13,398 bases of DNA from Bacteroidota bacterium (GTDB lineage: Bacteria > Bacteroidota > Ignavibacteria > UBA10030 > UBA8401): contig JAVBYA010000473.1 in the NCBI GenBank assembly GCA_030824295.1, positions 1 to 13,398 on the forward strand, read 5' to 3'. Position 1 is the stretch's first letter, and each line of letters begins with the position of its first letter. Shown one piece after another: positions 1 through 9,027 of the stretch. The notes beneath the pieces were generated by a model, which had not been told where the DNA came from, did not search any database, and was given only the letters and a program-made list of their open reading frames with translations. A program made the translations under genes and the position numbers.

Positions 1-588
1 GTACTCGCTCTGCGAGTAGCCGGTGATCTGTTCGACCACATCGCTGATGAACAGACACCGCATCTCGGGGATGGATGTCAGCCGGTAGATATAGCCGGGC
101 AGGTTCCCGATGATGTTCGCCAGTTCATTCCGCTGGTCGACGACCGACTGATCCGCCAGTTTCTTACCGGTAACATCCCGCTGCACACCGAAATGTCCGC
201 GGATGCGGCCATCCGCATCATAGAGACAGATATAGTCACCGTCCACCCACATCTTGCTGCCGTCAAGCCGCCGCTCATCCGTTTCGATGTGCATGCGGCC
301 ATCATCGAAGAACCTGGTCCAGATCTTCTTTCCTTCCTCGATGTCATGCGCAAAGAGATCAGCAGGGGTCTTGCCGATGAACTCTTCGCGGTTGGCATGG
401 TACTGCTGCAGCATCGCATCGTTGATCTCGGTGATGCGCTGGTGTGTAAAGATGTATTCCATCAACTGCTGCTTGTCCGATGCATCATTCCACACCACCG
501 GTTCATCCAGCATCATAAAGAAGAATCCGTCCAACGCCTGATTGAAGAAGAGCGAGTGGAGCTTCTTCGCTTCGGTGAGCTGTTCCTC
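1..588 (-). repeat. Internal PAS-pair duplication, distal copy (cut by window edge)
   Basis: This codes for residues about 1789-1984 of the giant sensor. It begins with EEQLTEAKKL, continues through a PAS domain containing DGFFFMMLDEP and GHFGVQRDVT, and runs into the next PAS domain with NLPGYIYR. It matches the proximal copy at 2047-2637 with an offset of exactly 2049 bases over most of its length and 2046 near the window edge, which implies a one-codon indel. By eye the first PAS of the pair is roughly two-thirds identical in protein. The DNA is also clearly similar, for example around 181-240. Confidence 0.85.
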
Positions 589-3500
589 CGATGCCCGGCG
601 CTCCGTGATATCGCGCAGGACCACATGCACCTGTTTTTTGCCATCCGGATAATCGACGGCGTTCCCGATGGCCTCCACCCAGCACGGTTCGCCCGATTTC
701 CGGCGGACACGCATTTCGATCCGGGTCGCTCCCCCCTCCAGATAGCCGGATTTCACCATGTGGTAAGCACGCTCCACATCCTCGCGGCCGATGATGTACT
801 GCTTAATGGACGAGCCGATCACTTCTTCGGGAGCGTACCCGATCAGCCGGACGATGGAACGGCTGCAGTACGTGATGGTCCCTTTGATGGAGATCCGCAG
901 GATGACATCCTGTGCATTGTCCACCAGGAACCGGTGCTCCTCTTCACTGCGGCGCAACGCCTGCTCCGCATTGATGGAATGCAGTTCCTTCACGGTACGC
1001 TCGCCGAACAGCATCAGCACATCGGAGTAGTTCTGCACGATATGGATCGGCGTCCGGGACAACACCACAAGAACACCGATGCTTTCCCCGCGTGCATTCA
1101 CAAGAGACATCCCCAGGTACGACCGCATGCCGAGGACCTTCAGCGCACGGTCCTCCGGGAACTGCTCTGCAACCTTGTCGGCAAAATATACGATGCCTTG
1201 TTCCAGCACCCGTTCGCAGGGACTCCCCTTCAGATCGTATGAGAACTGCTTCGTATCACCATTGCTGCGGTGGACCGCCAGTGTTGTCACTGACCGCCTG
1301 TCCGGATTCAGCAATCCGATGAAGGACATATCGGCGTTCAATGCTTCGGCGAGGTTGTGCACGATGTTCTGGAACACCTCTTCGGAGACATCTGCCCCTG
1401 CATCGATCGCAAGATTCCTGACCGCTTTGGCGATGCTCCGCTCCTGTGTGATATCCTGGATGATGCCGGCAAAGTACGACGGCTCCCCCTTTTCATCCCG
1501 GATCAACACGATGTCGATACGCGCCCACAATATCGATCCATCACGCCGGATGTACCGTTTCTCCATTCCGAATGTCAGATCCTCCGATGTGACCAACCGC
1601 CGGGAATTCTCTCTGTTCACTTCACGATCGTCCGGATGCGTCACACTGTCGATGCTCATACCGACGAGCTCGGACATCGAATACCCAAGCATATCTGCGA
1701 ACCGCTGGTTCACCCGGCGGATGCTCATGTCCAGTCCGGAAATGGCCATGCCAACGGACGATTGTTCGAAGAATGCTGCGTTCTGCTGATGGGCGTCGAA
1801 CAAGCGCCGCTCCGTTTCACGCCGGACGGAGATGTCCGTGACATATCCCTCCGTGTACTGATAGGTACCGGCGCCATCGAAGACCGCCTGACCGCGCTCC
1901 CACAGCCATCGCTCACTGCCGTCCTTGGCGGTGATGCGGTATTCCACTTCGAAATCCTTCCTCTCCATCAGCGCTTTCCGGACGGTCTTCTTCACCTTCT
2001 TCCGGTCGGAGGCATCCATCAACGCGGCGAACGACTCGGTGTTCATCAGTTCGGATGCGGTATATCCGGTGACGGCGTACACATTGTCGCTGATGTACAG
2101 CGTTTCCGAAGGGGTTGCCATCTCGTTCGTGCGGTAGATGTATCCCGGCAGGTTCTGGATCAACCCTTCCAGCTTCGTTCGGTACTGTGCCAGTTCTTCT
2201 TCCGAAGTCTTCCGACTCGTCACATCGCGCTGCACACCGAAATGACCGCGGATGCGTCCTTCTGCATCATAGAGACAGATATAATCCCCTTCCACCCACA
2301 TCTCACTGCCGTCCATCCGCCGCTCGTTGGATTCGTTGTGGATGCGTCCGCTGTCGAACATCGCCCGGAGGATCTCGCGGCCGTGGTCCGGCAGATGCGA
2401 GAAGAACTCCGCGTACGTTCTTCCGATGAACTGCTCCCGCACGGCACCGTATTGCTGCAGCATGGCTGCGTTGATCTCTGTGACGCGCTGGTGAGTAAAG
2501 GCATATTCCAGGATCCTCTCCTTGTCCGCCGCATTGTTCCACTGCACCGGTTCATCCAGCATCATGAAGAAGAAACCATCCAGTGCCTGGTCGAAGAAGA
2601 GCGAGTAGAGTTTCTTGGCTTCACTGAGCTGCTCTTCTGCCTTCTTTGCGTCGGTGATATCGCGCGAGATGCCGATGAGTCCGCTGATGTTCCCTGCAGC
2701 GTCCTGCAGACGTACTTTGGTGACCTCCAGATCATGCCGCTCACCGTCCGTGAACAGTACCTGCTCCATCGAAACGTGCGCCTCTGCGGAGGCCATCGCC
2801 GCAGCGTCCGATGCTTTTGCCTTCGCCGCCGTTTCCGGATCGACCAGCTGAGCATAATCCGTTGCCGCCAGGAATCGCTCCTCGCTGATCCCCGTTGAAT
2901 CGCAGAAGACCTTATTGACAAAGACCAGTCTGTTGTCCTTGCCGACCATCCACATTCCCATCGGCGCGTTGTCCAGCAGCGTCTGCAGTGTGCGGGTCTT
3001 GTTGTTCAGCAGATCGTTGAGCCGCTTCTGTTCCGTGATATCCTCTTTATAGGAGATCATCTTCCCGTCCGAAAGCCGGACGGCATTCTCCCGCACCCAG
3101 AACGCCGTTCCATCCTTGCGGCGGAAGAGCATCTCGCCGCTGGAGAACCCTGCATGCAGTACTGATGAATACAGTTCCTTCGCTGCGGCCAATGAAGTGG
3201 TGTCAACTAGCTTGAATGCCGTCTGCCCCTGCATCTCCTGCTGGGAGTAGCCGAACATATGCAGGCCCGCCGGATTGACCTCTTCGTATCGACCCTCGCG
3301 GTCCTTCACGAAGATACCGAGCGGTGAGGCATCCATATAAGAACGGAACTTCTGTTCATCCCGCACGATCTGCCGGTCGATCTTCTTCCGTTCGGTGATA
3401 TCCTGTTTGATGCCGATGAAATGGCGGATGGCGCCGTTCTTATCCGCCACCGGCGTGATGGTCTGTTCCTCCACATACAGTACACCGTTCTTGCGGCGGT

Positions 3501-5952
3501 TGACGATCTCACCGGTCCACGCGATTCCCGAAGTGATGGTATCCCACATGGTGCGGTAGAACGGTTCGGGATGGATGCCGGATTTGACGAGCACATTGGC
3601 GTTCCGGCCGACCGCTTCTGCAGAGGAATACCCGGTCATCGCCTCGTACGCCGGATTGACCCATTCGATGGTACCGTCGCGGTCCGTGATGACGATGGAA
3701 TTCGCCGCGGCGTTGAGCGCAGCGCTCCGAAGCGACAACTGTCTGTTCAACTCATGCTGCTCGGTGACATCGATATTGATCCCGAGCAGACCGGCGGTCA
3801 TGCCGTCGATGTAATACGGTGCGATCACTTCAAAGATGGTACGGCGTTCGCCGGTGGTCGGCAGAACGTACTCCCATTCACCCCGAACGATCTCCCCTCC
3901 CATTGCACGCTCATTGTTCTCATTCCAATGCTGCAGGGATCCCGGATCGGTCAGCGATTCATCCGCCATTGTGCCCTTCAGATCCCCCCATAGAACACGG
4001 CCGGCCTTGCTGTGGATGATGATCTTTCCCTGAGCGTCCCGCACCCAGAAATCGAACGGGATGTTCTCGAGCATCGAGGTGAGGAGCCCGTTGTAGGATT
4101 TCAACTCACTATTGATACGTTTCCGCTCGGTGATATCACGGGCGATCCCTTCCACGGCAGTGATCTGTCCGGCAGCATTCCTTGTGACCGTCAGTTTCTG
4201 TTCGGTCCAGATAAGCTCTCCGCTCTTGGTCAGCAGACGCACGTCGATGGTGACCTTCTCATCGGTCGTCCCTTTCAGGACGGATTCGATGTTCAGTCTG
4301 TCCTCGGGATGGATGATCTTGGCGGCCAATGTTACATCCTGAAAGAGCTCTTCCGGTGTATAACCGATCAAGGTTGAAACAGAGGGACTGATGAACATGA
4401 ACCGTGCGACCGGTCGCACTTCGAACCGGAAGATGAGGTCCTGCGAATTCTGTGTAACGAAGCGGAGCTGCTCGTCACTCCGCATGATGAGATCCTCGGT
4501 CCGTTTCCGTTCCGTGATGTCGCGGAATGTGGCAAGAAGCTGCAGTTGGTGACCTTCGGTGAGCACATAGGAATTACTGACGTACACCCAGCGGCGTTCG
4601 CCGTTCCACAATTCCAATTCCTTGTCGGTGTTCGATTGGATGTGGTGATGGGCAAAATTCGAGATATGCTTCCGGATGATCTCATCCTTCCGGTCGGCTC
4701 GAAAGACAACGGAGAGCGGTTTTCCCTCCAGCTCTTCACGGCTCTTCTCCACGAGGCGACAGTACGCTTCATTCACTTTGGTGATGATGCCGTTCGCATC
4801 GGTCAGGCGGAGCCCTTCACCGGTCTGTTCCCAGATCTGCCGGAAGAGCTGCTCGGAGCGTTTCACCTTCTCTTCCCGCTCCTTCCGCTCTCTGATATCG
4901 CGCCCTGTACAATAGAGATACTGCTGATCATCGATGGTCACCGGAATGACCGTGACTTCGACAGGTATGGAGGAACCGTCCGCAGTGATGTGCTGTGATT
5001 CGAAGGTGGAGGGTTCACGGAACATCGGTTCGACACGCGTGAGGAGTTCCTCTTCGGACAGATGGGCGATGAAATCGGTGAGCCGTAACGGCACTTGATC
5101 CTGCCGATCCCGGCCGAGATGCCGGTAGAATGCTGCATTCGCGCGGGTGACGTTCCCGTTCCGGTCCACAATGTAGATGATATCGATGGACTGTTCCGTG
5201 ACCTGCTCAAACCGGTCCTGATCCTGGATGCGGCGGTACACTTCGCGGCGCAGGAGTCGGGCAAAGATGTATATGCCGGCCAAACCCAGCAGCCAGATGA
5301 CGCCAAGAATGCCGGTATCGAACTGGAAGTCGTGCTGCTGGTGCTGCGCGATCCCGGCGAGCGGGATCGTATAACTGAGTCCGCCGCGGTACATCGGCAC
5401 ACGCTGAGCAGTGTCAACACCAGGAGAGAAAGGGAGGCCGAACACCGGCTTGATGAAGCGCAATACTTCCTGCCCGCCTACGGTACGTATCTCGTACTGC
5501 CGCTCCGCACCCCGTTCGAACGACTCAAGGGCATCCCGCTCCCACTCATCCGGCTGCTGTACATTCCTGATCGGATCGAGACTTACCATATGCGCCGTGG
5601 GTCCGGTCGAATCGTTGGAAGCACTGAAGACCTGTTCGATCATGTACATCGGATTGAACAGCGTCAACGTACGGCCGGACCGGGTGTTCACCTCCCGCTC
5701 CGGGAAATTCATGTACGGATTCGGCCGTACGCGGTCGGAGACGGCCACATACACACCTCCGACATCGATCAGCCAGCGGCGGTATTCCATGTCCTTCCGG
5801 AAATTCGCTTCCGCCGTGCTGAGCGCAAGGTCGAGGACGCTCTCGTTGAAATACGTGACGTTCACGAACAGGATGACCGCGATCACCGCCGTGTAGATGA
5901 CAACGACGGCGCCGACGAGTTTTCGTAACGTGGAAAGAGTCGAGAGTTTCAT
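1..5952 (-). CDS. Giant membrane-bound multi-PAS/GAF sensor protein (3' end outside window)
   Basis: A single frame stays open for 1984 codons from the ATG at 5952 to the window edge; I checked every in-frame codon and found no stop. Residues 12-32 and about 214-231 are hydrophobic membrane segments. Between them lies an extracytoplasmic domain resembling the Tll0287-like (DUF3365) family. Cytoplasmic PAS domains follow at about 250-358, 368-485, 495-612, 619-735, 740-858, 869-978, 988-1105, 1115-1249, 1260-1378 and 1390-1506. Then come a GAF domain (about 1511-1660), PAS at about 1665-1786 and 1795-1930, and a cut PAS from about 1943. Most PAS domains end in the typical DITERK-like linker. 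The output module, perhaps a histidine kinase, is not visible. The gene starts 28 bases after the sigma-54 activator with only a weak ribosome binding site, so co-transcription is likely. Role by inference: integrating several signals. Identity as a PAS sensor is very sure; ligand and output are unknown. Confidence 0.93.
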   Translation of the reverse strand, partial: MKLSTLSTLRKLVGAVVVIYTAVIAVILFVNVTYFNESVLDLALSTAEANFRKDMEYRRWLIDVGGVYVAVSDRVRPNPYMNFPEREVNTRSGRTLTLFNPMYMIEQVFSASNDSTGPTAHMVSLDPIRNVQQPDEWERDALESFERGAERQYEIRTVGGQEVLRFIKPVFGLPFSPGVDTAQRVPMYRGGLSYTIPLAGIAQHQQHDFQFDTGILGVIWLLGLAGIYIFARLLRREVYRRIQDQDRFEQVTEQSIDIIYIVDRNGNVTRANAAFYRHLGRDRQDQVPLRLTDFIAHLSEEELLTRVEPMFREPSTFESQHITADGSSIPVEVTVIPVTIDDQQYLYCTGRDIRERKEREEKVKRSEQLFRQIWEQTGEGLRLTDANGIITKVNEAYCRLVEKSREELEGKPLSVVFRADRKDEIIRKHISNFAHHHIQSNTDKELELWNGERRWVYVSNSYVLTEGHQLQLLATFRDITERKRTEDLIMRSDEQLRFVTQNSQDLIFRFEVRPVARFMFISPSVSTLIGYTPEELFQDVTLAAKIIHPEDRLNIESVLKGTTDEKVTIDVRLLTKSGELIWTEQKLTVTRNAAGQITAVEGIARDITERKRINSELKSYNGLLTSMLENIPFDFWVRDAQGKIIIHSKAGRVLWGDLKGTMADESLTDPGSLQHWNENNERAMGGEIVRGEWEYVLPTTGERRTIFEVIAPYYIDGMTAGLLGINIDVTEQHELNRQLSLRSAALNAAANSIVITDRDGTIEWVNPAYEAMTGYSSAEAVGRNANVLVKSGIHPEPFYRTMWDTITSGIAWTGEIVNRRKNGVLYVEEQTITPVADKNGAIRHFIGIKQDITERKKIDRQIVRDEQKFRSYMDASPLGIFVKDREGRYEEVNPAGLHMFGYSQQEMQGQTAFKLVDTTSLAAAKELYSSVLHAGFSSGEMLFRRKDGTAFWVRENAVRLSDGKMISYKEDITEQKRLNDLLNNKTRTLQTLLDNAPMGMWMVGKDNRLVFVNKVFCDSTGISEERFLAATDYAQLVDPETAAKAKASDAAAMASAEAHVSMEQVLFTDGERHDLEVTKVRLQDAAGNISGLIGISRDITDAKKAEEQLSEAKKLYSLFFDQALDGFFFMMLDEPVQWNNAADKERILEYAFTHQRVTEINAAMLQQYGAVREQFIGRTYAEFFSHLPDHGREILRAMFDSGRIHNESNERRMDGSEMWVEGDYICLYDAEGRIRGHFGVQRDVTSRKTSEEELAQYRTKLEGLIQNLPGYIYRTNEMATPSETLYISDNVYAVTGYTASELMNTESFAALMDASDRKKVKKTVRKALMERKDFEVEYRITAKDGSERWLWERGQAVFDGAGTYQYTEGYVTDISVRRETERRLFDAHQQNAAFFEQSSVGMAISGLDMSIRRVNQRFADMLGYSMSELVGMSIDSVTHPDDREVNRENSRRLVTSEDLTFGMEKRYIRRDGSILWARIDIVLIRDEKGEPSYFAGIIQDITQERSIAKAVRNLAIDAGADVSEEVFQNIVHNLAEALNADMSFIGLLNPDRRSVTTLAVHRSNGDTKQFSYDLKGSPCERVLEQGIVYFADKVAEQFPEDRALKVLGMRSYLGMSLVNARGESIGVLVVLSRTPIHIVQNYSDVLMLFGERTVKELHSINAEQALRRSEEEHRFLVDNAQDVILRISIKGTITYCSRSIVRLIGYAPEEVIGSSIKQYIIGREDVERAYHMVKSGYLEGGATRIEMRVRRKSGEPCWVEAIGNAVDYPDGKKQVHVVLRDITERRASEEQLTEAKKLHSLFFNQALDGFFFMMLDEPVVWNDASDKQQLMEYIFTHQRITEINDAMLQQYHANREEFIGKTPADLFAHDIEEGKKIWTRFFDDGRMHIETDERRLDGSKMWVDGDYICLYDADGRIRGHFGVQRDVTGKKLADQSVVDQRNELANIIGNLPGYIYRLTSIPEMRCLFISDVVEQITGYSQSEY
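2047..2637 (-). repeat. Internal PAS-pair duplication, proximal copy
   Basis: This codes for residues about 1106-1302 of the giant sensor and is the counterpart of 1-588. Shared landmarks are EEQLSEAKKL, DGFFFMMLDEP, THQRVTEIN, GDYICLYDAEGR, GHFGVQRDVT and NLPGYIYR. The PAS domains just upstream of the two copies (988-1105 and 1665-1786) do not resemble each other closely. The duplicated unit therefore seems to start at the EEQL linker rather than covering the whole 683-codon period. Confidence 0.85.
5311..5850 (-). other. Tll0287-like (DUF3365) ectodomain without haem motif, within the giant sensor
   Basis: This stretch codes for residues about 35-214 of the giant sensor, between its two membrane segments. 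Family landmarks visible to me are YRRW (57-60), GGVYV (65-69), RPNPYM (76-81), LTLFNPMYM (96-104), a WERDALESFERG stretch (137-148) and a terminal RGGLSYTIPL (189-198). In this family a CxxCH haem-binding motif normally sits shortly before the RGxxSxxxPL element. Here the corresponding stretch, residues about 169-188, contains no cysteine at all, and there is no cysteine in residues 1-213. The fold assignment is from motif memory, not from a profile search. Confidence 0.7.
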
Positions 5953-5980
5953 TGATTTACCGGTCCGCTGAGATGTTCGT

Positions 5981-7405
5981 TCATGCTTCGATCTTGTACC
6001 CGCGCTGTTCCGGATGGATGCCCATCTGTTCCATGCGGTACCGCAGTTTGGACCGGGTGATGCCGAGGATCTTCGATGCCTGAACCTGATTGCCGTTGGT
6101 GATGCTGAGGGTCTTCAGTATCAGATCGCGCAATACCTCCTTCATGGAGATCCCCTGGGAAGGAATGACGAGCTGGAACTGACCGTTGGTGAACTTCTGC
6201 TGCTGCTGCGGCATAGCGATGACATTGGCCGGCTGCAGGAACGAGAAACAGTCCCGGTTCAGCTGGTCTGCATCGGTGAGCAGGACGACCCGCTCGATCA
6301 CATTCCGCAGTTCACGCACGTTCCCTTTCCAGAAGTACTGCTCCAGGAACGCGATGGCGTCCGGCAGCAGCGTCTGCACTTTCTTGTTGAACTTCACGGA
6401 ATAGTCCTGCAGGAAGGTGGCGGCGATCGGGACGATATCCTCTTTCCGTTCACGCAGCGGCGGGATGCGGAGCACCGCCACATTCAGCCGGTAGAACAGG
6501 TCCTCGCGGAACCGTCCTTTCTCCACTTCACTCTGCAGATTGCGGTTGGTGGCGGCGATGATGCGGACATCCACATTGATCTCTTTGGTGCCGCCGAGCC
6601 GGTAGAATTTCTGTTCCTCCAGCACACGGAGCAGTTTCACCTGCATCTCCTGCGAAAGCTCTCCGACCTCGTCCAGCAGCAGCGTACCGCCCGTCGCCAT
6701 CTCGAATTTCCCCTGTTTCATCCTCTCCGTGGCGCCGGTGAATGCCCCTTTCTCATATCCGAAGAATTCCGATTCCGCCAGGTCCTTCGGGATGGCGCCG
6801 CAGTTGATGGTGATGAACGGTTTGTCCACGCGCAGGCTTTTTTGATGAAGGAAGCGGGCGAAGAGTTCTTTACCGGTTCCGCTCTCCCCTTCGATGAGCA
6901 CAGTGGTATTCTCCCCCGATGCAAGACGCTCTGCAGTGCCCAGAAGCTGTTTGATGATGCTGCTCCGGCCGATGATACCGTGCTTCGGTTTCTGCGACTC
7001 CACTTCCTCTTCCAGCAGACGCACCTTGCGCTGCAGACGCGAATATTCCATCGTCTTCTGGATGAGCGCCGAGAGATGTTTCAGATCGAACGGTTTCACC
7101 ATGAAGTCGTACGCCCCCTCCTTCATCGCCTGCACAGCGAGCGTGATCTCGGCATACGCCGTCATGAGGATGACCGGCATCTCGAATCCCTGCGCGCGCA
7201 GCTGACTGAGCAGCCGCAGTCCGTTATGCTCGCCGTAGTAGATATCCAGCATGATCATGTCGGGATTGGTCTGACTGACCATGGAGAGGAACTGCTCCCC
7301 TTTGTTGCACACCTTGATGGCATAGCCCTCATTGCTCAGCACCTTCTGCAGTGATGCTGTGAGGATCTCCTCATCATCGGCTAGAAATATGGTTCCTTTG
7401 GACAT
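5981..7405 (-). CDS. Sigma-54-dependent response regulator, NtrC family
   Basis: A 474-residue transcription activator with the full NtrC layout. The receiver domain (about 1-120) has acidic D10/D11, phospho-acceptor D54, T82 and K104. The AAA+ domain (about 143-375) has Walker A GESGTGKE (173-180), an intact GAFTGA loop (220-225) for contacting sigma-54, and Walker B GGTLLLDEV. A Fis-type helix-turn-helix occupies about the last 50 residues. The start is the ATG at 7405, preceded by GAGAGGG at good spacing. The frame continues 75 codons upstream inside the kinase gene, but that part is not receiver-like. The gene lies 20 bases after the kinase stop, so the two probably form a two-component pair. 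Beside flagellar genes this recalls FleR, FlrC and FlgR, but target promoters are not visible and the name would be a guess. Confidence 0.95.
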   Translation of the reverse strand: MSKGTIFLADDEEILTASLQKVLSNEGYAIKVCNKGEQFLSMVSQTNPDMIMLDIYYGEHNGLRLLSQLRAQGFEMPVILMTAYAEITLAVQAMKEGAYDFMVKPFDLKHLSALIQKTMEYSRLQRKVRLLEEEVESQKPKHGIIGRSSIIKQLLGTAERLASGENTTVLIEGESGTGKELFARFLHQKSLRVDKPFITINCGAIPKDLAESEFFGYEKGAFTGATERMKQGKFEMATGGTLLLDEVGELSQEMQVKLLRVLEEQKFYRLGGTKEINVDVRIIAATNRNLQSEVEKGRFREDLFYRLNVAVLRIPPLRERKEDIVPIAATFLQDYSVKFNKKVQTLLPDAIAFLEQYFWKGNVRELRNVIERVVLLTDADQLNRDCFSFLQPANVIAMPQQQQKFTNGQFQLVIPSQGISMKEVLRDLILKTLSITNGNQVQASKILGITRSKLRYRMEQMGIHPEQRGYKIEA

Positions 7406-7425
7406 GGCGCCCTCTCGTTGGGATG

Positions 7426-9027
7426 TTATGGAATGGGAAAATACAGTACGATCGTGGTCCCGCCGCCGGACGGTCTGGTGATGGCGATATCGCCTCCGTG
7501 CTGCTGCATGATCCGGCGTGACAGGGAAAGTCCGAGGCCGGTGCCGCTGCTTTTCGTCGTCCGGAACAGCTCGAAAGCATTCTTCAGATACTCGTCCGCG
7601 ATGCCCGGGCCGGAATCGGTCACGGCACAACAGACCCGCGGTTTGAGATTGTCCTCGCGCTGCTGCTCCACGTTCAGGGTGACGGTGATGGAACCTTTCG
7701 GCGGCGTCGCTTCGACGGCATTGCGGATGATATTCAGCATCACCTGGAGCATCTGTTTCGTGTCGATCTTCACATGCGGCAGGTCCGGCGGGATCACGGT
7801 GGAGAACTCGATGTTCTTCTTGTTCATCATCAATTTGAGCAGTGCCGCCGCCTGCAGTACCAGATCGCCGATGTCGGAGCTGCGCACTTCCGGCGCTGTG
7901 GAGCGGGCAACGGACAAGGTGTTCTCCACGACCTTCTCGATGTGCTGCGTTCCCTGGATGGCGAGCAGCAATACATCGTACTCCTCGAACGACGGACCGT
8001 ACTTCTGTTCCAGGTACTGCAGATTGAGTTTGATGCCGGCCAGTGGATTGCGCACCTCGTGTGCAATGCCGGCGGCGATGGTGCCGAGCATGGAGAGTTT
8101 CTCGGACTGGAAGAGCCGTTCGACCATCATCTTCCGTTCGGTGATGTCGCGCGAGAAGACCAGAAGATGACTGTGGTCCTCATGATCGATCATGTCAACA
8201 TCCGACTCCATGCAGAGCACCCGGCCATCCTTCGTCCGCATGGTGAGCTCGCCGGAGAATCCGGGCTCAACGGAAGAGGGTGCATCACTGTCCGCCTGAA
8301 CGATGGGGAGTCCGCCGAGCTCCAGGAGCTCTTCACGGTCGTAGCCGAGCAGGTGCAGCGCGAACTGATTGGCATCGATGACCTGCTGTTCGGTGAGATC
8401 GAGCAGGAAGATGGCAACGCTGGCTTTCTCGAACAGCAGGCGGTACCGCCGTTCGGAGCGCTGCAGCTGTTCGTTCTTCTTCAGCAGCTGTTCGGAATAG
8501 AGCTCCAGGTTCTGCATCTTCTCTTCCAGCTTCTTCACGAGAAGTTTGTAATGCTGCTCCAGGAACGACTGATCGTCCAGCGGGAGTTTCTGCTGGTTCG
8601 GATCGTATCCGACCGCGGGACCGTCGATGTTGAGCAGTTCGGACACGGCAAGCATGATGGTGTCCGTCCCGCCCGATTTCACCACGTACCGGTCCGCACC
8701 GATGGTCTTCGCAAGGTCCTTATCCTCTTCGTCGATGTAGTCCGCAGTGTAGATGATGAACGGAATGGATTTGTAGGAGGGGATTTTCTTTACCGACTTG
8801 CAGAGTTGGAAGCCGTCCATCTTGGGCATCATGGCATCCGAGATGATGAGGTCGATCTTCTCCGCCGCCAGCACGTCGAGCGCCTGCAGGCCGTTCGCCG
8901 CCCCGATCACGCGGTACCCCAGTTCGGTGAACACCACTTCCAGCAGGACGATGTTCTCCGGGTTATCGTCCACGGCTAGAATGGCCAATGGCGGCGGCGG
9001 TTCGGGATGCTGTCTGCTCATGTGCAT
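7426..9027 (-). CDS. Cytoplasmic sensor histidine kinase with N-terminal receiver (REC-PAS-HisKA-HATPase)
   Basis: A 533-residue kinase without a signal peptide or membrane segment. The receiver domain (about 14-130) carries paired aspartates in AVDDN, phospho-acceptor D64 in SDAMMPKMDG, a threonine in YTADY and a lysine in VVKSGG. A glutamate/lysine-rich coiled coil (about 150-193) leads to one PAS domain (about 195-296). The dimerisation domain has the phospho-accepting H323 in AHEVRNP. The ATPase domain shows the N box (NIIRNAVEA), G1 (DSGPGIAD), F box (FELFRTTK) and G2 (GTGLGLSL). The ATG at 9027 has GGAG six bases upstream and is preferred over a TTG at 9057, which lacks a ribosome binding site; the ATG at 9021 is a second option. 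The downstream sigma-54 activator is the likely partner. The receiver suggests that another kinase can modulate this one. Confidence 0.94.
   Translation of the reverse strand: MHMSRQHPEPPPPLAILAVDDNPENIVLLEVVFTELGYRVIGAANGLQALDVLAAEKIDLIISDAMMPKMDGFQLCKSVKKIPSYKSIPFIIYTADYIDEEDKDLAKTIGADRYVVKSGGTDTIMLAVSELLNIDGPAVGYDPNQQKLPLDDQSFLEQHYKLLVKKLEEKMQNLELYSEQLLKKNEQLQRSERRYRLLFEKASVAIFLLDLTEQQVIDANQFALHLLGYDREELLELGGLPIVQADSDAPSSVEPGFSGELTMRTKDGRVLCMESDVDMIDHEDHSHLLVFSRDITERKMMVERLFQSEKLSMLGTIAAGIAHEVRNPLAGIKLNLQYLEQKYGPSFEEYDVLLLAIQGTQHIEKVVENTLSVARSTAPEVRSSDIGDLVLQAAALLKLMMNKKNIEFSTVIPPDLPHVKIDTKQMLQVMLNIIRNAVEATPPKGSITVTLNVEQQREDNLKPRVCCAVTDSGPGIADEYLKNAFELFRTTKSSGTGLGLSLSRRIMQQHGGDIAITRPSGGGTTIVLYFPIP

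Noticed and set aside
193..2898. Long plus-strand open frames (193-1242, 1357-2898) opposite the giant sensor
   Set aside because: They are in codon register with the minus-strand sensor gene and give low-complexity, histidine- and arginine-rich translations with no recognisable domain. The opposite strand carries unmistakable PAS and GAF motifs without a stop.
7406..7630. Longer version of the sigma-54 activator starting within the kinase gene
   Set aside because: The extra 75 residues are arginine- and proline-rich, do not resemble a domain and overlap the kinase ATPase domain. The receiver domain begins right at the ATG at 7405, which has a good ribosome binding site.
6014..8979. Long plus-strand open frames (6014-7354, 7774-8979) opposite the activator and kinase genes
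   Set aside because: They are mirror frames of well-defined NtrC-type and kinase genes, lack domains, and owe their length to the base composition of the real genes.
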